26,945 nucleotides of DNA. Origin: Atkinsonella hypoxylon. Its lineage: Eukaryota > Ascomycota > Sordariomycetes > Hypocreales > Clavicipitaceae. A program made the translations under genes and the position numbers. The notes beneath the pieces are model-generated. The model saw only the letters and a program-made list of their open reading frames with translations. It searched no databases and had not been told where the DNA came from. The stretch spans positions 1 to 26,945 of the forward strand of contig JFHB01000306.1 of the NCBI GenBank assembly GCA_000729835.1, in the 5' to 3' direction. This document shows positions 1-12,318 of the stretch, in pieces (the first letter of the stretch is position 1; every line of letters starts with the position of its first letter).

Positions 1-3000
1 GCTAAAAATTAATTATTATAAGAACTAATACAGTTATTATTATATACTTAAGGACCTCTATAGCGATTTTTTTAGTTTAGTTCTTAAGTTTACTTAGCAC
101 TCTTCTTAAGTAAGATTATAAAAGGCTTAGCTTTTATAAAGTAATACTATACTTAAATATAATAATAGCCTATAAGCTTAAAAAAGAATTTAACCTTAAA
201 AACATTCTTATACTCTATTTACTCTAGAATCTTTATTACTTTTACTTCTAAAGGTTTCCTTCTATTAGTACTATATATAAATTTAATAATCTCTATAGTC
301 TTTTAGTATAGCTTTAATTTTACAGTAAATATAGTGTAACTAGCTAGCTTAATATTAATAAGGACTTTATTAATATTAATTAAATATTCTATAATATATC
401 TTTATATATTAAGCAATACTTTCTCTTTATTATATATAGTAGTAAGGCCTTTTACTGTAATATTATTTAAGAAAGGCTTATAAATATAAAGAATTAAGTT
501 AAAAAGAATTCTCTTTACTATTTAAATAAATTAAATAATAGAGTTAGTTGCTCCTTAAGGAAGTATATAAAGTTATAGAAGCTCTATTACTATTAAAATT
601 ATTATTAAGTTCTTACTTTTCTCTATAAATAGTACTTAATTATAGCTTAATAGTAAATTAATAACTAAAAGTATCTTATATATCCTAAATTCTTTACTAA
701 AAGCCTTTACTCCTTCTAGAATATAGGTATTCTATATTGTAATCTTATTATAAGCTGTTGTAAATAGCATTAGCTATATCCCTTTATTCTTCTTTATTAC
801 TAAAAAGTAAGGGTTTCTATAAGATCTATAGCTCTTTTCTAATAACCTATACTAAAGCTTCTTTTTTAATAAATTAACTAGTCTCTTTTATAAGCTAATA
901 GGTATTAGTATTAACTTTACTTTCTAAGCTCTATAAGCAATAGTATAGATAACTTAAGGCAATATAACTAAGGGATTAATCTTTCTATACTTTAATAAGT
1001 TCTATATTAGTGCTGCTTTTTAGTTATAAAGAATTTCCTTAAAAACATTAACTTCTTTTACTATTAAATATTTTTATACTTATTTAACTATTTAATCTAA
1101 GTACTTTTTTATTATTTAAAATCCTTAAGGTTTTTTACTAAATCTTTCTATAATATATTTAGTGTATTTTTTTAATTTATTTAAGTATACTTTTACCTCT
1201 TTTTACTTCTTCTATTTCTACTTAAGATCTCTATTAAGTGTAAATCTATCTAAAGGAATATTGTCTTTTAGTAGAATCTTATTAGCTTTCTACTTATATA
1301 ATATATTTACCTTTAGATTAATTAGTTATAATTGCCTTAAGGGCTAAATCTTCTTTATAGCCTCTTTAAGTTAACTTCTATACTAATTAGCTATTCTCTT
1401 TATTATAAGGTTAGTAATAGCTATACCTTTATCCTTTATTATAGGCACTAGCTCCTTATTATTATCTAACTTAGCTTTAAGACTCTCTTTAACTATTTAA
1501 TTATAGACTAAATCCTTAAATAACTTATTAATTAAGATTAGATTAACGCTAGTAGCTATTGCTTTATTTATTATAGTTTTCTATTTAACACTTCTAGTAA
1601 CCCTTAAGACTAATATAATATTACTAAAATAGTACTTTAAGAGAAGCTTACTTTCTTTATTACTGTACTTAAAGGTAACTTTAGCTATATATATAAAAGG
1701 CATTTTAAGAATTAATTATATATATAAAGACTTTAGTATAATATAAAAGTAAATTAGCGTTTAGATATTTCTAAGGTATAGCTTTATTATTATCTCTCTT
1801 AATATTATAAGCTTATATAATATAAAAGATATAGTAGTAATCTCTTACTTTATTAGAGTTATTTTTAAATTAAGCTCTTTAATAAGGTTCTTAGTAATAA
1901 TATTCCTTTATAAACTATAATCTATAAGACTATTAATAAGTAAAAAGTTTAGGCTTTTAAGTTATACTTAAAGGTAAAGTAAGTTCTATAAATAGCTTAT
2001 AATTGCTTTTAGCTTTAAGATACTATTTAATTCTTTAATGTAAAGTGTATTTACCTATAGGTTTACAATAGACTTTTTCTCTTTAATATAATTTCCTATA
2101 TATTCTTATATAATATTCTATAAATCCTTCTAGATACTATTAAGCAGTTATTTTATATATTTATTAGTAATATTTTCTTTATTATCTTCTACTGCCTCTT
2201 TAACTATAGTAGATATTGTTTTAATAATATTAATTAATTAATCTTCTTACTTCTTAACTCTTTACCTTTTCCTTAAAATAGAATATAGAGGTATAACTTT
2301 AGCACTTATTCTATTAGTATAATAGACTTTATTAACACTATTTACTTATATTAGGTATTTATTCTTTATTGCTTCTATAAGTATAAGCATTAGTTAGTAT
2401 AGGTCTTATAAGCTAACTTTAATCTTCTTCTAAAAAATATCTTTAAATAATTATATAAAAAGCTATACTTTTATATCTATAGAGCTATTTTCTTTAGCTT
2501 TTTTTCCTTTCCTTTTAGCTTAGTTTTTTAAAGCTTTTTCTTACTTAGTAGAGTATTATATTCTTATAGTATAAACTCTAAAGAGCTAGGCTATAATTCT
2601 TTTCTTAATTAGTATATAAAGAGTTCTTTTAGGTCTATATTCCTTTATCTTAAACGTTAAAGTTACTATAGTACTATTAGTAAGGTCCCTCTTAAGAATA
2701 GCTTCTAGTAGAATATATATTAGGTAATAATTAGAAATATTAATCTTATTAAAGATTTAATCTAATATCTCTCTCTTTTTCTTACTAAGCTTCTAATAGT
2801 TTAATATTTTTTTACTAAATTCCTTAACTTAAGAATAATACTATTTTATAATATAGTAGTTAAAATAATTAACTTAAAACACTATAAGCCTATAAAAATA
2901 ACTTTCTATACTAAGGAAGCTTTATATAAGAATAGATAGCACTAAATTATTTAATTCTACTATTAAGATACTTACTCTTTAATTATACTTTATAAAGCTA

Positions 3001-4300
3001 ATTTTATTGTTATACTAGTAAAACTAGTATTAATCTATATAATAACCTTTCTTACTATAGTAATAGTAGTAATACTGCCTTATATAGTTTCTAGTTATAT
3101 AGGTTCTAAAGCTTTAGGCATTATTATATATATTAATAGCGTTAATATATATATTCTACCTTTCTTCCTTTTTCTTCTTAAATTTCTCTTTAAAAAGCTT
3201 TATAATATTTATCTTTAAAACTACTTACTTTATAAGTATAATCTTTATATCTTTAAACTTTTAGGTTAAATTATTTATTTAATCTTTTACTTCTAAAATA
3301 GGCTATATAATTTCCTTAGCTTTATAACTAAAATTACTTATACTATAATACTTAGAACTTCTTTTGCCTAAAGGTATATAAAGGTAGTCTCTTCTATTAT
3401 TATAGAGTTTAGAATTACAGTTTTCTAGCTCTATTTTAGCTTATATATACTAGCTAAGTTACTTTAATAACTCTCTATAGAGTATTATAATAAACTTAGC
3501 TTTAGTAACTTTTATTTAATCTATAAAGCTAGTAAATATAGTATTTAGTAAGGCCTTATAAATATAATTAAACTAAGAGGTTATACTGCACTATATATAG
3601 AGCTTAGCGCTAATTATAGCAGCTTAATGTTCTTAAAGCTAATAGAGAGTATCTTTTATAGTTCTTAAATAGTTTCTCTTTAGATCTTTAAGCTTTTTAT
3701 TAGCTTACTTCTTTTAATCCTAAGAAGTAGCTTTATACTAAAGTAAAAGCTACTTTTTAGCTTCTTTCTAATTATATAAGGTATAAATAACCTTTATATA
3801 CTTATAGATTAATAGATTAATATAATAAATAAATATCTTCTATTAGTTTTCCTTTAAAATAAATAAGGTTTCTATTTTTAGCTTAAAGCTAGTTAAGTAA
3901 TTAAGAATATTTTCTTTTTTAAATTAGTATATATTAAACTTCTTATTAAAGATAGCCTAAGTTTACTACTTTTTAATAGCTTTACCTATAGCTTTAGTAA
4001 GAGCCTTATAAGGTATAGCTATAGCGCTATTAGTACTAGCTTTTTTATCTTAAGTATTTAATTCTATTATAATCTTAGGTTTTAAAATAACTTTTTTAGA
4101 AGATTTACTAGATTAACTAGAGCTAGTGTTAGCTACTTTAGATATAAAGCTTATACTTTTCTTTAAGAGATATAGAATACTAAACTTATATAAATAACTA
4201 ATAGAATAGCTTAATATAGAAGATAGGTATAAAAAGAATAATTAATCTTGCTTAGTAGAAAGAGTATAATATATATAATTCTCTATATTAGCTGTACTTT
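1..4300 (-). mobile_element. RIP-degraded Ty3/gypsy retrotransposon (gag to RT), cut by window start
   Basis: Read on the minus strand, about 1,100 down to 1 gives a recognisable but stop-ridden Ty3/gypsy reverse transcriptase. Visible pieces are a PYFLV-type motif preceding a basic stretch, then LPQGATNS, then a remnant of the catalytic block where the first Asp of FLDD is mutated (FLNN, followed by VKGPTT), then the RT connection region with ELASYTIS. Further upstream on the same strand, about 4,150 to 3,650, is a basic gag-like stretch with FNKK, QFKKEN and TLYN. The order gag then RT fits a gypsy element running right to left, with RNase H and integrase beyond the window. CpA and TpG are almost absent and stops fall at expected Gln and Trp codons, as RIP predicts. 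I could not delimit LTRs. The element is non-functional. Confidence 0.75.
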
Positions 4301-4816
4301 TAATGCTCTTACTTTCTACTTCTATAGTTATATAAGCTCTTAACGCTAAAACGTAAAGGCTAAGAACTTAATTATTAATAACAGTAAATATAAAGATAAC
4401 TGCTAAAATAAGAATAAAAAAGAAATTTTTCTCTATAATTAAATAATTATAATGTTTAAAGGACCTAAAAACTTTCTTTTTACTGTATTAAAGCTATTTT
4501 AGCTAAGAGTAAAATAGAGGTTAAATAGGCTAGCTAGTATTTATAATATAGCAATTGTTCTCTACTAAGCTTAGCCCTTCTTAGCTTAAAAAAGCTATAT
4601 AATTTTTCTCTTTCTTTTAATTAAATAATCCTTTATAATATAGAGCTTTTATCCCTATAATTTCCTTTTTTCTTATATTAGTAATATTTAAGCTAAAGTG
4701 CTCTTTTATTTTTAATACTTAGTAGCTTTTTCTTCTTTCTTTTAGGATCTCTATAAAAAACCTTTTAATTATATAATACACTTTAATTAGAATAAGTCTT
4801 TAGTAAAGCCTCTATT

Positions 4817-5308
4817 TTTATTACCTTAAAACTAAACCTCTAAATAACTATATAGCTTATACTAAAGTAGGTAATAATATAGTGTACATTAAGATTAAAG
4901 AGAATTAGTAAAGAGTAAGATATTTATTAGTATATACTATTAAATAATAGTAGGTAAGAAGATTAAATAGTTAAAAAAGGCAGAAATAAAATATTAATTG
5001 CAGCTTAGAAGATATATATATATAAAAGGAGCTAAATATATTAAAGAGTTAAGGAAAGCGTTAGTATTAGTAAAGTAATGTTTCTTAAGTATTAAGTGTT
5101 ATAAATTAAAGCAGGCTAAAAGATATTAATTAATTAAAAAGAGCAAAAGCTAAAAAGAGCTAGTAGAAGCTGCTTACGCGCTTGCTTGCTTAAACTATCT
5201 AGACGTCTAGGCAATGCACACTCTTATAGAGAAAATCTGTATGTAGCATCCCTTGCAAAGCTAATATAAGAGCGCAAGGGGGTAACCCCGCCGCGACACA
5301 TTACCTAG
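4817..5308 (+). repeat. Long terminal inverted repeat, copy 1 (RIP-mutated)
   Basis: This ~490 bp stretch is the inverted counterpart of 8,701-9,190 and is in the same orientation as 11,838-12,318. Shared landmarks are the outer end (TTTATTACCTTAAAAC here, TTTGTCGCCTCAAAAC in copy 2), the run TAGTAGGTAAGAAGATTAAA, the block AGATATTAATTAATTAA, and the inner end GCCGCGACACA. Differences from the other copies are nearly all C-to-T or G-to-A, so the mismatch is RIP, not independent origin. The inner third (5,160-5,300) is far less mutated than the outer two thirds. Boundaries are good to within about 5 bp. Confidence 0.8.
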
Positions 5309-8300
5309 TCTTCGCCCTAGAACGTTACAAAAGGAGCATTATAGCGAATCTAGCTGTAGTTACTGTAACCTTTTGCGAATCGCTATTTACAGCTTGCAGC
5401 AGTAGAGCTACTCTAGACGTAATTGCTGTATAAGCTGCTATAGATATCCTTAAGAGAGGTACAGCTGTAAAATAGGAAGTAGATATATTCCCTAAACAAG
5501 GTAACTATCTAAAGATATATATTAGTGCAATAAAAGCAAAATGCAATGTTCTCTTTACTAAAGAACAAGATTAAAAGAGCTTTATAGCGCTCTTAACAAT
5601 TAGTAAGTATATAATAGAAATATCTGTAAGAATAAGCTATCTTAGTTAAAATAAAGATAAAGTTCTTAACATCTAATTCTAGTGTAACTTTACGTAAAAG
5701 AGAGCCTTCTTTTGTAGTACTATTAATAAACTAAGCCTTAAGATTCTAATTGCAAAAGAATTTAATAGCTCTTAGAGGTGCATTAAGTATAGAACTCTAT
5801 TAAAAAGCAACTTTAGTGTATATTAAGTATTTACTAGCACTAATATTATTGCCCCTATAGACTTAAAGCTTAAAGGTAAATTTATACTAAGGAGGTAAGG
5901 TTTATTAGTATAATAAGAGAGTAAGAGTATAATTAAAAGCTTTTTTATAAAAGGCTTACTATATTAATAAGCGTTATTAAAGAAAAGATATTTATTTAAC
6001 TATTTTAAGAAAGAGTAACTTAACAAAAGAGAGCAGTAAAAGGGATTCTTCTGCTAATAATATTCTATATATTTATAAGATTCTTACGGTTTTAAGGAAG
6101 CTTTTTAGTTATAATTAAATAATTAAAGGTACTAATAAAGACAATAAGAAAAAGGCTATATAGAAAGGTAGTTATAAGAAGAAAGAAGAAAGATAAATAT
6201 AATTAGTTAAGAAGAATATTATAAATTACTTAATAAGTTTACAGCTGTTAGAGTCTTAGTATATATTTACTGTTAGCCTCTACTAAATTATAATAATTAT
6301 AGATAGCTATTAACTAAGGATTTATTAAGATAATACTAGCTATAATATAGCTTATATTTCTACTCTCTCTCTCTCTTTATTTCTTTATTCTTATAATATT
6401 TTTATTATAAGTATTTACCTAAGCTCTTTTTTACTTTTAATTTTTTAAAAGCTATTTAATCTCTACTGCTAAAATAGAAAATAAATACTAAGAACCTATT
6501 TCTAAGACTAGCTTTAGAGTTATATATAAGGGATAAATATATTACTTTAGAACGTTAAGGAACCTACTAATATACTATATTATAGTGTAAGTTTATAAGC
6601 TAGTTAGCAATTTCTTTTATATAGAAGAGTAAGATTAAGTAGATTTACCTCTTAAGAAGCTCTATAAGCGCTAGCTACCTCTCTTTTAGTAACGTTTTAA
6701 GTAGCCTTCTTTTAGCTTACTACTTTATTAGAATTATAATTTAGATAACTTTAGGCTTATAGAGTTAATATAGCCTAACTAGAGTTTAGTAATCTAGTTT
6801 AATTATCTTAATAATATTTATAGCTTTCTAATAAAGTCCTTTAAGTAAGAAACTTATTGTAAATAGTTAGATTAATTCTAGCTTACTACTATAGTAAGGA
6901 TTATTACTTATAGAATTAAGTGTACAATAGTTATCTTTAAGAAGTCTTTTATAATTAATATAGAAGAGATAGACTAAAGCAAGATTATAAAACTTATAGA
7001 TTAAAAGGTATATAGAATTAAAGATAGGTTTTAACTTATTTTCTACTATTATAATATAAGCTATAACCCTTCTGCCTTATATAATAAAATAAGTAAGTAA
7101 AGACTTATTACTAGTTTTCTTTTCTTTAATAACTACTAAACTTATTTTATCTTTAATTACTTAAAGGGATACTATTATTACTTTAATATAGAACCTAAAG
7201 GCAGAATTAAAAGGTTTAAAGCTATAGTTTATAGTTAAGTATAAACTTTATAGCTCCTTTAGTATCTATACCTATTCTAGGCAATTTTAGTACTATATTA
7301 TAAGCAGAAAAGCAACTAGAAATATAGATATACCTATTTATCCTTTTTAATATAAATGCTTTATTATTTAGTTAAGTATTTTCTAATTAATCTTATTAGT
7401 AATAGCTTATATAATATACTTTATACTTAATATAGTAACTATAGAATTACTTAAACACTAAAGAACAAATTTAAACTATACCTTTATAACTAAGTTATAA
7501 CTAATAACTCTATTAATTAGTCTTATAACTACTGTAAAGGTACTAATAGAGTTATAATAGTTCTATATATAATAGCAGTAAATAAGCTTAGTTTTATAAA
7601 TAGATATATAGTTATTAAAAAAGCTAAAACTATAGGCTTTAACCTTAGCTACCTCTAGAAAGATACTATAAAGCGTTTTATCTTAAGATATTACTTATAG
7701 ATAACTAATAGTAGAATTTCTATTCTAAAGAAGCTTAATGCCTAGAAATTTACCTTAAGTAATTATAATTAAGTAATTAAATAGTTAATAGAGGTTAATA
7801 AATAAATACTTATATAACTTTAGGAGAATTAGTTTATTGCTACTATTTAGTTTAATAGCAATTCTATTATCTATAATAGAACTATTAAAGCAGTAATAAT
7901 AGTAAGGGAATAGCGTTTATATCTTTTAATATAGATAAGTAAGCCTAGCTAGGCTCTTATATATTATAAGCTACTCCCTTTTATATAAAAGAAGTCTTTA
8001 ATTGTAATATTTAAGGTACTACTATAGCCTATAACTAATTTATAAAGCCCTTTATTATTACTACTACTAAACAATTTAGAGGTTTCTACTAGAATTTCTA
8101 GTATACTATAAGATCTTATATAAAAAGATTAAATAGAATCTTACAGTAAGAACTAGCTTCTATAACAATTATAGAACTTAAAGTATTAGCTGCTATCTTT
8201 ACGTTTTATAGAGCTATTAGCGTAGAAGTAAAAATCTAGATAAAGGGATAAAGAGATTATAAGAGCAGTAAAATAAGCGCTTAAAGCTAAAGAATACTAC

Positions 8301-8700
8301 ACTATAAAGGATTAAATAGAAGTATTAGCTTAAAGATATATTGCTAAACAACCTATAATAGCCTATAATTCTATTACTAATATAAACCTTAGTGTTATAC
8401 TACTAGCTCTCTTCTATTTTAGCGCTTAGTAAGAGATAATTAAGGTAAATAAAAGGCACTATTTAATTATATCTAAAGTAACTAAATAAAGTGTAAATTG
8501 CTAAAAAAGAGTTGCTTATTATAAAGAAAAGCGTTTAGCTATAAAAACGCTATTACTAGTAAGAAAGACACTACTATATACACTAAAGACGCTAAAGCTA
8601 TTATAGAAGATAAAAGAATTAAGACTTTAGAATTAAGGGAATTAGCTAAAGGGTTAAGTTACTTATAAGTCTTACTTTATAAGCTTATTTATAACTAAAG
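5309..8700. mobile_element. Unclassified degenerate interior of the long inverted-repeat element
   Basis: About 3.4 kb of AT-rich, stop-filled sequence between the two inverted repeats. No open reading frame of useful length remains. Forward translation around 5,650-5,880 gives a loosely coherent stretch with only a few stops, and 5,950-6,250 gives a charged stretch rich in Gln, Arg and Lys once stops are read as former Gln, but I recognise neither family. I looked for RT, DDE transposase and tyrosine recombinase motifs and could not place any with confidence. With the flanking repeats it is most simply read as the dead body of a DNA transposon with long terminal inverted repeats. Two separate insertions in opposite orientation is the alternative. 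Confidence 0.5.
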
Positions 8701-9190
8701 AGGTATTATATTGCAGTAGAGTTACCCCCTTATGCTCTTATATTAGCTTTATAAGGGATACTATATATAGGTTTTCTCTATAAAAGTATATATTGCCTAG
8801 ATGTCTAGATAGTTTAAGTAAGTAAGTATATAAGTAGCTTCTACTAACTCTTTTTAGGCTTTTACTCTTTTAATTAATTAATATCTTTTAGCTTACTTTA
8901 ATTTACAACACTTAACACTTAAGAGATATTACTTTACTGTTAGTAACACTTTCCTTAACTCTTTAGTATATTTAGCTCCTTTTATATATATATATCTTCT
9001 AAGCTGCAATTAATATTTTATTTCTGCCTTCTTTAACTATTTAATCTTCTTACCTGCTATTGCTTAATAGTATATACTAACAAATATCTCGCTCTTTACC
9101 GATCCTCTTCGATCTTAACGTGCGCTATATCGTTACCTGCTTTAGTGTAGGCTGTATAGTCATTTAGGGGTTTGGTTTTGAGGCGACAAA
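8701..9190 (-). repeat. Long terminal inverted repeat, copy 2
   Basis: Reverse complement of copy 1 over its whole length. The outer end reads GTAGGCTGTATAGTCATTTA, then GGGGTTTGGTTTTGAGGCG and ACAAA at 9,190. The outer 100 bp is less mutated than the equivalent part of copy 1, while the inner end near 8,701-8,760 is more mutated (CCGCGACACA has become TGCAATATA). The two arms have therefore taken RIP hits unevenly. Directly outside the repeat is CTAC, also found outside the terminus at 11,228, so the true end may lie 4 bp further out. Confidence 0.8.
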
Positions 9191-9195
9191 CTACT

Positions 9196-10215
9196 TATGT
9201 AGATAACTGTCTTCTAATTAGGCCTAATTTACGATATATTAATAAGCTTAAAAAGCTACTAAATTAAGCTTATCTAATAGAAGATAGAGGACTAGCAGAA
9301 TTCTTCCTAGGCGTTTAAATCACCTGTAATAGGTCTAAAAGGTCTATTAAAATCCATCAATCTTAATACATCCTTAAAGCCCTAGAAAGATTCAATATGC
9401 TAGATGTTAAGCCAGCTTCTATCTCTATACAGCTAGGAATCCTAAAGCAACTAGTTACAAAACCTCTCTTAAAATCTGATTATAAGCTTTATTAGAGCAT
9501 AATAGGCACTATAATGTACCTTATGTTGCTAACTAGGGCTGATATTGCTTTTTCCGTTTAGTAGCTATCAACCTTCCTAGCTAAGCCCTATATAGAGCAT
9601 CTAAACGCCTCTAAGCACCTCCTTTAGTACTTAGGTAGTACTAGAAGCTTTGCTATCGTTTATAAGCGTTTTAGTCTACACTCTTTAGCAGGGTCTTCCT
9701 CTAAAAAGTCTTCTAATACTACTATTAGTTATAAAGAAGTCTTAAAGACCCTCCTTAGTTATTGTAATAGCGATTTTACTAGTAATAAAGTCTCTTCTAA
9801 ATTAACCTATACTTATCTATATAAGCTAGCTAGTGGACCTATTAGCTGGAAATCGAAAAAAGCTAGTACTATTGCTCTTTCTACTTTAGAAGCAGAATCT
9901 AATGCATTATCTAAAGCTATTAGGGAATTAGAGTGGCTCTATAGCCTTTTTAAGGAGATAAAGCTGCCTTTAACCCCTCCTATTTCTATTAGGTGTAATA
10001 ATTAAGGTGCTATAGTTACTACTTACAACTTAACGTTGTATAGTAGAACTAAGCACACCCTTTTGAAGTTTAACTATATTAGGGAAAAGATTTATAAAGG
10101 TATAGCTAAGGTTAGTTATATTAATACAAATTAGATGCTAGTAGATAGCCTAACTAAGCCTCTTACTATTCAAAAGTATTAACAATTTATTAAGTTACTA
10201 GAGCTTTCTAGCTAG
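9196..10215 (+). pseudogene. Ty1/copia pol fossil: RT C-terminus plus RNase H
   Basis: One reading frame runs about 340 codons from 9,196 to a stop at 10,213-10,215 with no frameshift but roughly ten internal stops. In order it shows the RT catalytic block as YVDN (family YVDD, G-to-A change), then EFFLGV, a KIHQS motif, a Ty1/copia connection segment (MYLMLLTRADIAF), and RNase H with GPISWKSKKAST, ALSTLEAES, NN-stop-GA (family DNQGA) and SRTKH, ending with DSLTKPL. Several stops replace a residue that is Gln in the family, as expected from CpA-to-TpA mutation. The gene begins abruptly at the catalytic motif; everything 5' of it is replaced by the outer end of the long inverted repeat. Confidence 0.88.
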
Positions 10216-10457
10216 CTTATAAAAGCAACAAAAACACTTAAAAAAATCGAAAAGCAACAAAAAACAGTTAAAAATCGAAAACAATAAAAATAATTAACAA
10301 CAACTAGTTATATTTAACTATAACTACCCTGGAATTGCTGGAATTAGTTATGTTATTTAGTTCTATTATTAGTACTATATTTCGTTAGTTAATTCTAACT
10401 TAGATATCCTTTAAAGGAGCTAAGTTGCTTATAGAACTAGTTACTTCTTACATTTCT

Positions 10458-10977
10458 AGAGGGAGTGTTAAAAATAAGCTATTCTGTATAGCCTATTTTT
10501 ATGCTTACTAGTTGCCTGTTAGTTGCTCTATTACGTAACCCTAACTAGGTCTTGTTACATTAATTTTTAGTAGAGATATCGCTATTACTAGATGCAAAAC
10601 ATCTAGATTTAACTAAGGCAAAGTTGCCTAACCTATAGTTAACTTTAACAGCGATTTTCTCTACAACTAGTAATAGTAGAAATTCAAGAAGTATACTATT
10701 TAAAAGCTAAGAATTAGGGCTATTTAATAGTATAATTGTTAGATAGAGTTGCTTATAAGGGTTGCTTATTATTAGTAGAATTTGTTAAATTGTGCATATA
10801 GGCGTCTCGTTTATATAGCTGTAAGTCGATTTTTTTGTTTTTATATAGTAAATCTTTTTGCGGAAATTATAAAGTAGCCTATAAGCCCCTTCTAGCGACT
10901 ATAGCTCGCTAATATAGTTAGTAGGTCTATAAGAGACTGGAAAGATTTAAGATCCTACTCTTACTAAGTTCGTTACA
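10458..10977 (+). mobile_element. Polypurine tract and probable 3' LTR of the copia fossil
   Basis: The tract AGAGGGAG at 10,458-10,465 is followed at once by TGTTAAAAATAAGC, the TGTTA start usual for Ty1/copia LTRs, 243 bp after the pol stop codon. The end is uncertain. I place it tentatively at GTTACA (10,972-10,977), giving about 512 bp. There is no second copy in the window to confirm it, because the element's 5' half is missing. Confidence 0.5.
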
Positions 10978-11837
10978 GCGCTCTTAATATAAAGATACTA
11001 CTATTACAGTTATCTATTGCCTCTACGTGATTTAGTACTATACACTACAGCTTGATTTAGGCCGCTGCTGCTTCCACTACGTGATAATTGCTAGGAGCAA
11101 TTACAGGTGCTAAATATAAGAGACCACTACCCTCTTCTATCTAGTCCTGTAATCCCTATTATTTTCAATACTACTTACTTTAGTGTAGGCTGCATAGTCA
11201 TTTAGGGGTTTAGTTTTAAGGCGACAAACTACACGTGGGATTATCCCGTAACAGATAGACAGCTAGAAGCAAGGATTGTTTAGGTAATTATCTCTCCTTT
11301 GTTATAGGGCACTATATATACTAATATCTGCCTCTCTTATAGAGATAGTATAGTGGATCCCTTAGTATCCTCTAGCTCTATAAGCTATAGGATTTTCGGG
11401 TATCTAGCTATCCCCCTTCTTGTTTTTCCTTCTCTTCTTCTCTTTCTTTCTCTCTTAGGATTATCTATATATAGGCCACTTCCTCTCTCCTAAATTAGAG
11501 GAATTAAGCAAGCAATTTATACTCTTTCTTCTACATACTAGAAGCTTCTTTATCTTCTTTCTCTTCTATTATCTCTTTTAGCTCCTTTTAATATATAGTA
11601 TTGTATTAAGGGGGAATTAAGGGGTATTAGCGCCCTTAATACAAGTGGGGACTAATTTATAGATGTAACTAATTAGCGATTGTATCTACTCGCGTGCCAC
11701 TAGAATCGCACGATAGAGTTATAACGATTCCAATAAACACTATTGCAGTCTTAGTTAGATCCCTGCTATAAGCAATAGATGCTTTACTACACTGGGCTAC
11801 TTGACTACCCTCTTTAATTGAATACTATAATGGCTAT
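10978..11837. other. Mixed repeat debris with an isolated inverted-repeat terminus
   Basis: No gene is visible. At 11,173-11,228 a 56 bp stretch repeats the outer end of the long inverted repeat (GTGTAGGCTGCATAGTCATT to GGCGACAAA) in the same orientation as copy 2, but the sequence before it is unrelated. Between 11,229 and 11,837 lies about 600 bp with a pyrimidine-rich run (11,410-11,460), a TATATATAG stretch and short GGGG motifs; it resembles LTR or leader sequence but has no confirmed partner. This part keeps many CpA and TpG steps and is only weakly RIP-mutated. Confidence 0.4.
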
Positions 11838-12318
11838 TTTGTCGTCTCAAAACCAACTCCCAAATGACTATGCAGCCTACAACGTAGTATCTGTTGTGAA
11901 GCACATACGTCACTTACGAAAAGGGATCGGAAAAGAGCGAGATATTTATTAGTGCACACTATTAAACAATAGTAGGTAAGAAGATTAAATAGACTAGTAA
12001 GTTAAAAATAAATTATCGTATGTAGCTTAATAGATATATATGCACGTAAAGAGCTGTAAGTGTTAATAGGTTGTAGTAAGGGCTAGAAGTGACTAAAGCT
12101 AGATTTTATAAGTATCGCGAGTCGTAAATTGAAATAAGGCAAAAGATATTAATTAATTAAAGCAACTAAAAGACTGAAAAAGCCAGCGAAAAAGCTACTT
12201 GCGTGTATATCTACAACCCAGGCGATGCGCACTCTTATAGGAAAAACCCTCCTTGCAGTATCCCTTGCAAATCTGATTCTACTATAACGCTACAAGGGGG
12301 TCGCCTTGCCGCGACACA
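11838..12318 (+). repeat. Long inverted repeat, copy 3 (solo, least mutated)
   Basis: Same orientation as copy 1. It starts TTTGTCGTCTCAAAACC, continues through ATGACTATGCAGCCTAC, AATAGTAGGTAAGAAGATTA, AGATATTAATTAATTAA and GATGCGCACTCTTATAG, and ends at GCCGCGACACA. No opposing arm follows; unique sequence leading to the glutamine synthetase gene begins directly. It retains many CpG, CpA and TpG steps lost in copies 1 and 2, so it is closest to the unmutated ancestor. Confidence 0.75.

Noticed and set aside
1162..1347. 61-codon open frame in the AT-rich block
   Set aside because: Low-complexity Phe/Tyr/Leu translation from RIP-mutated sequence, antisense to the gypsy remnant.
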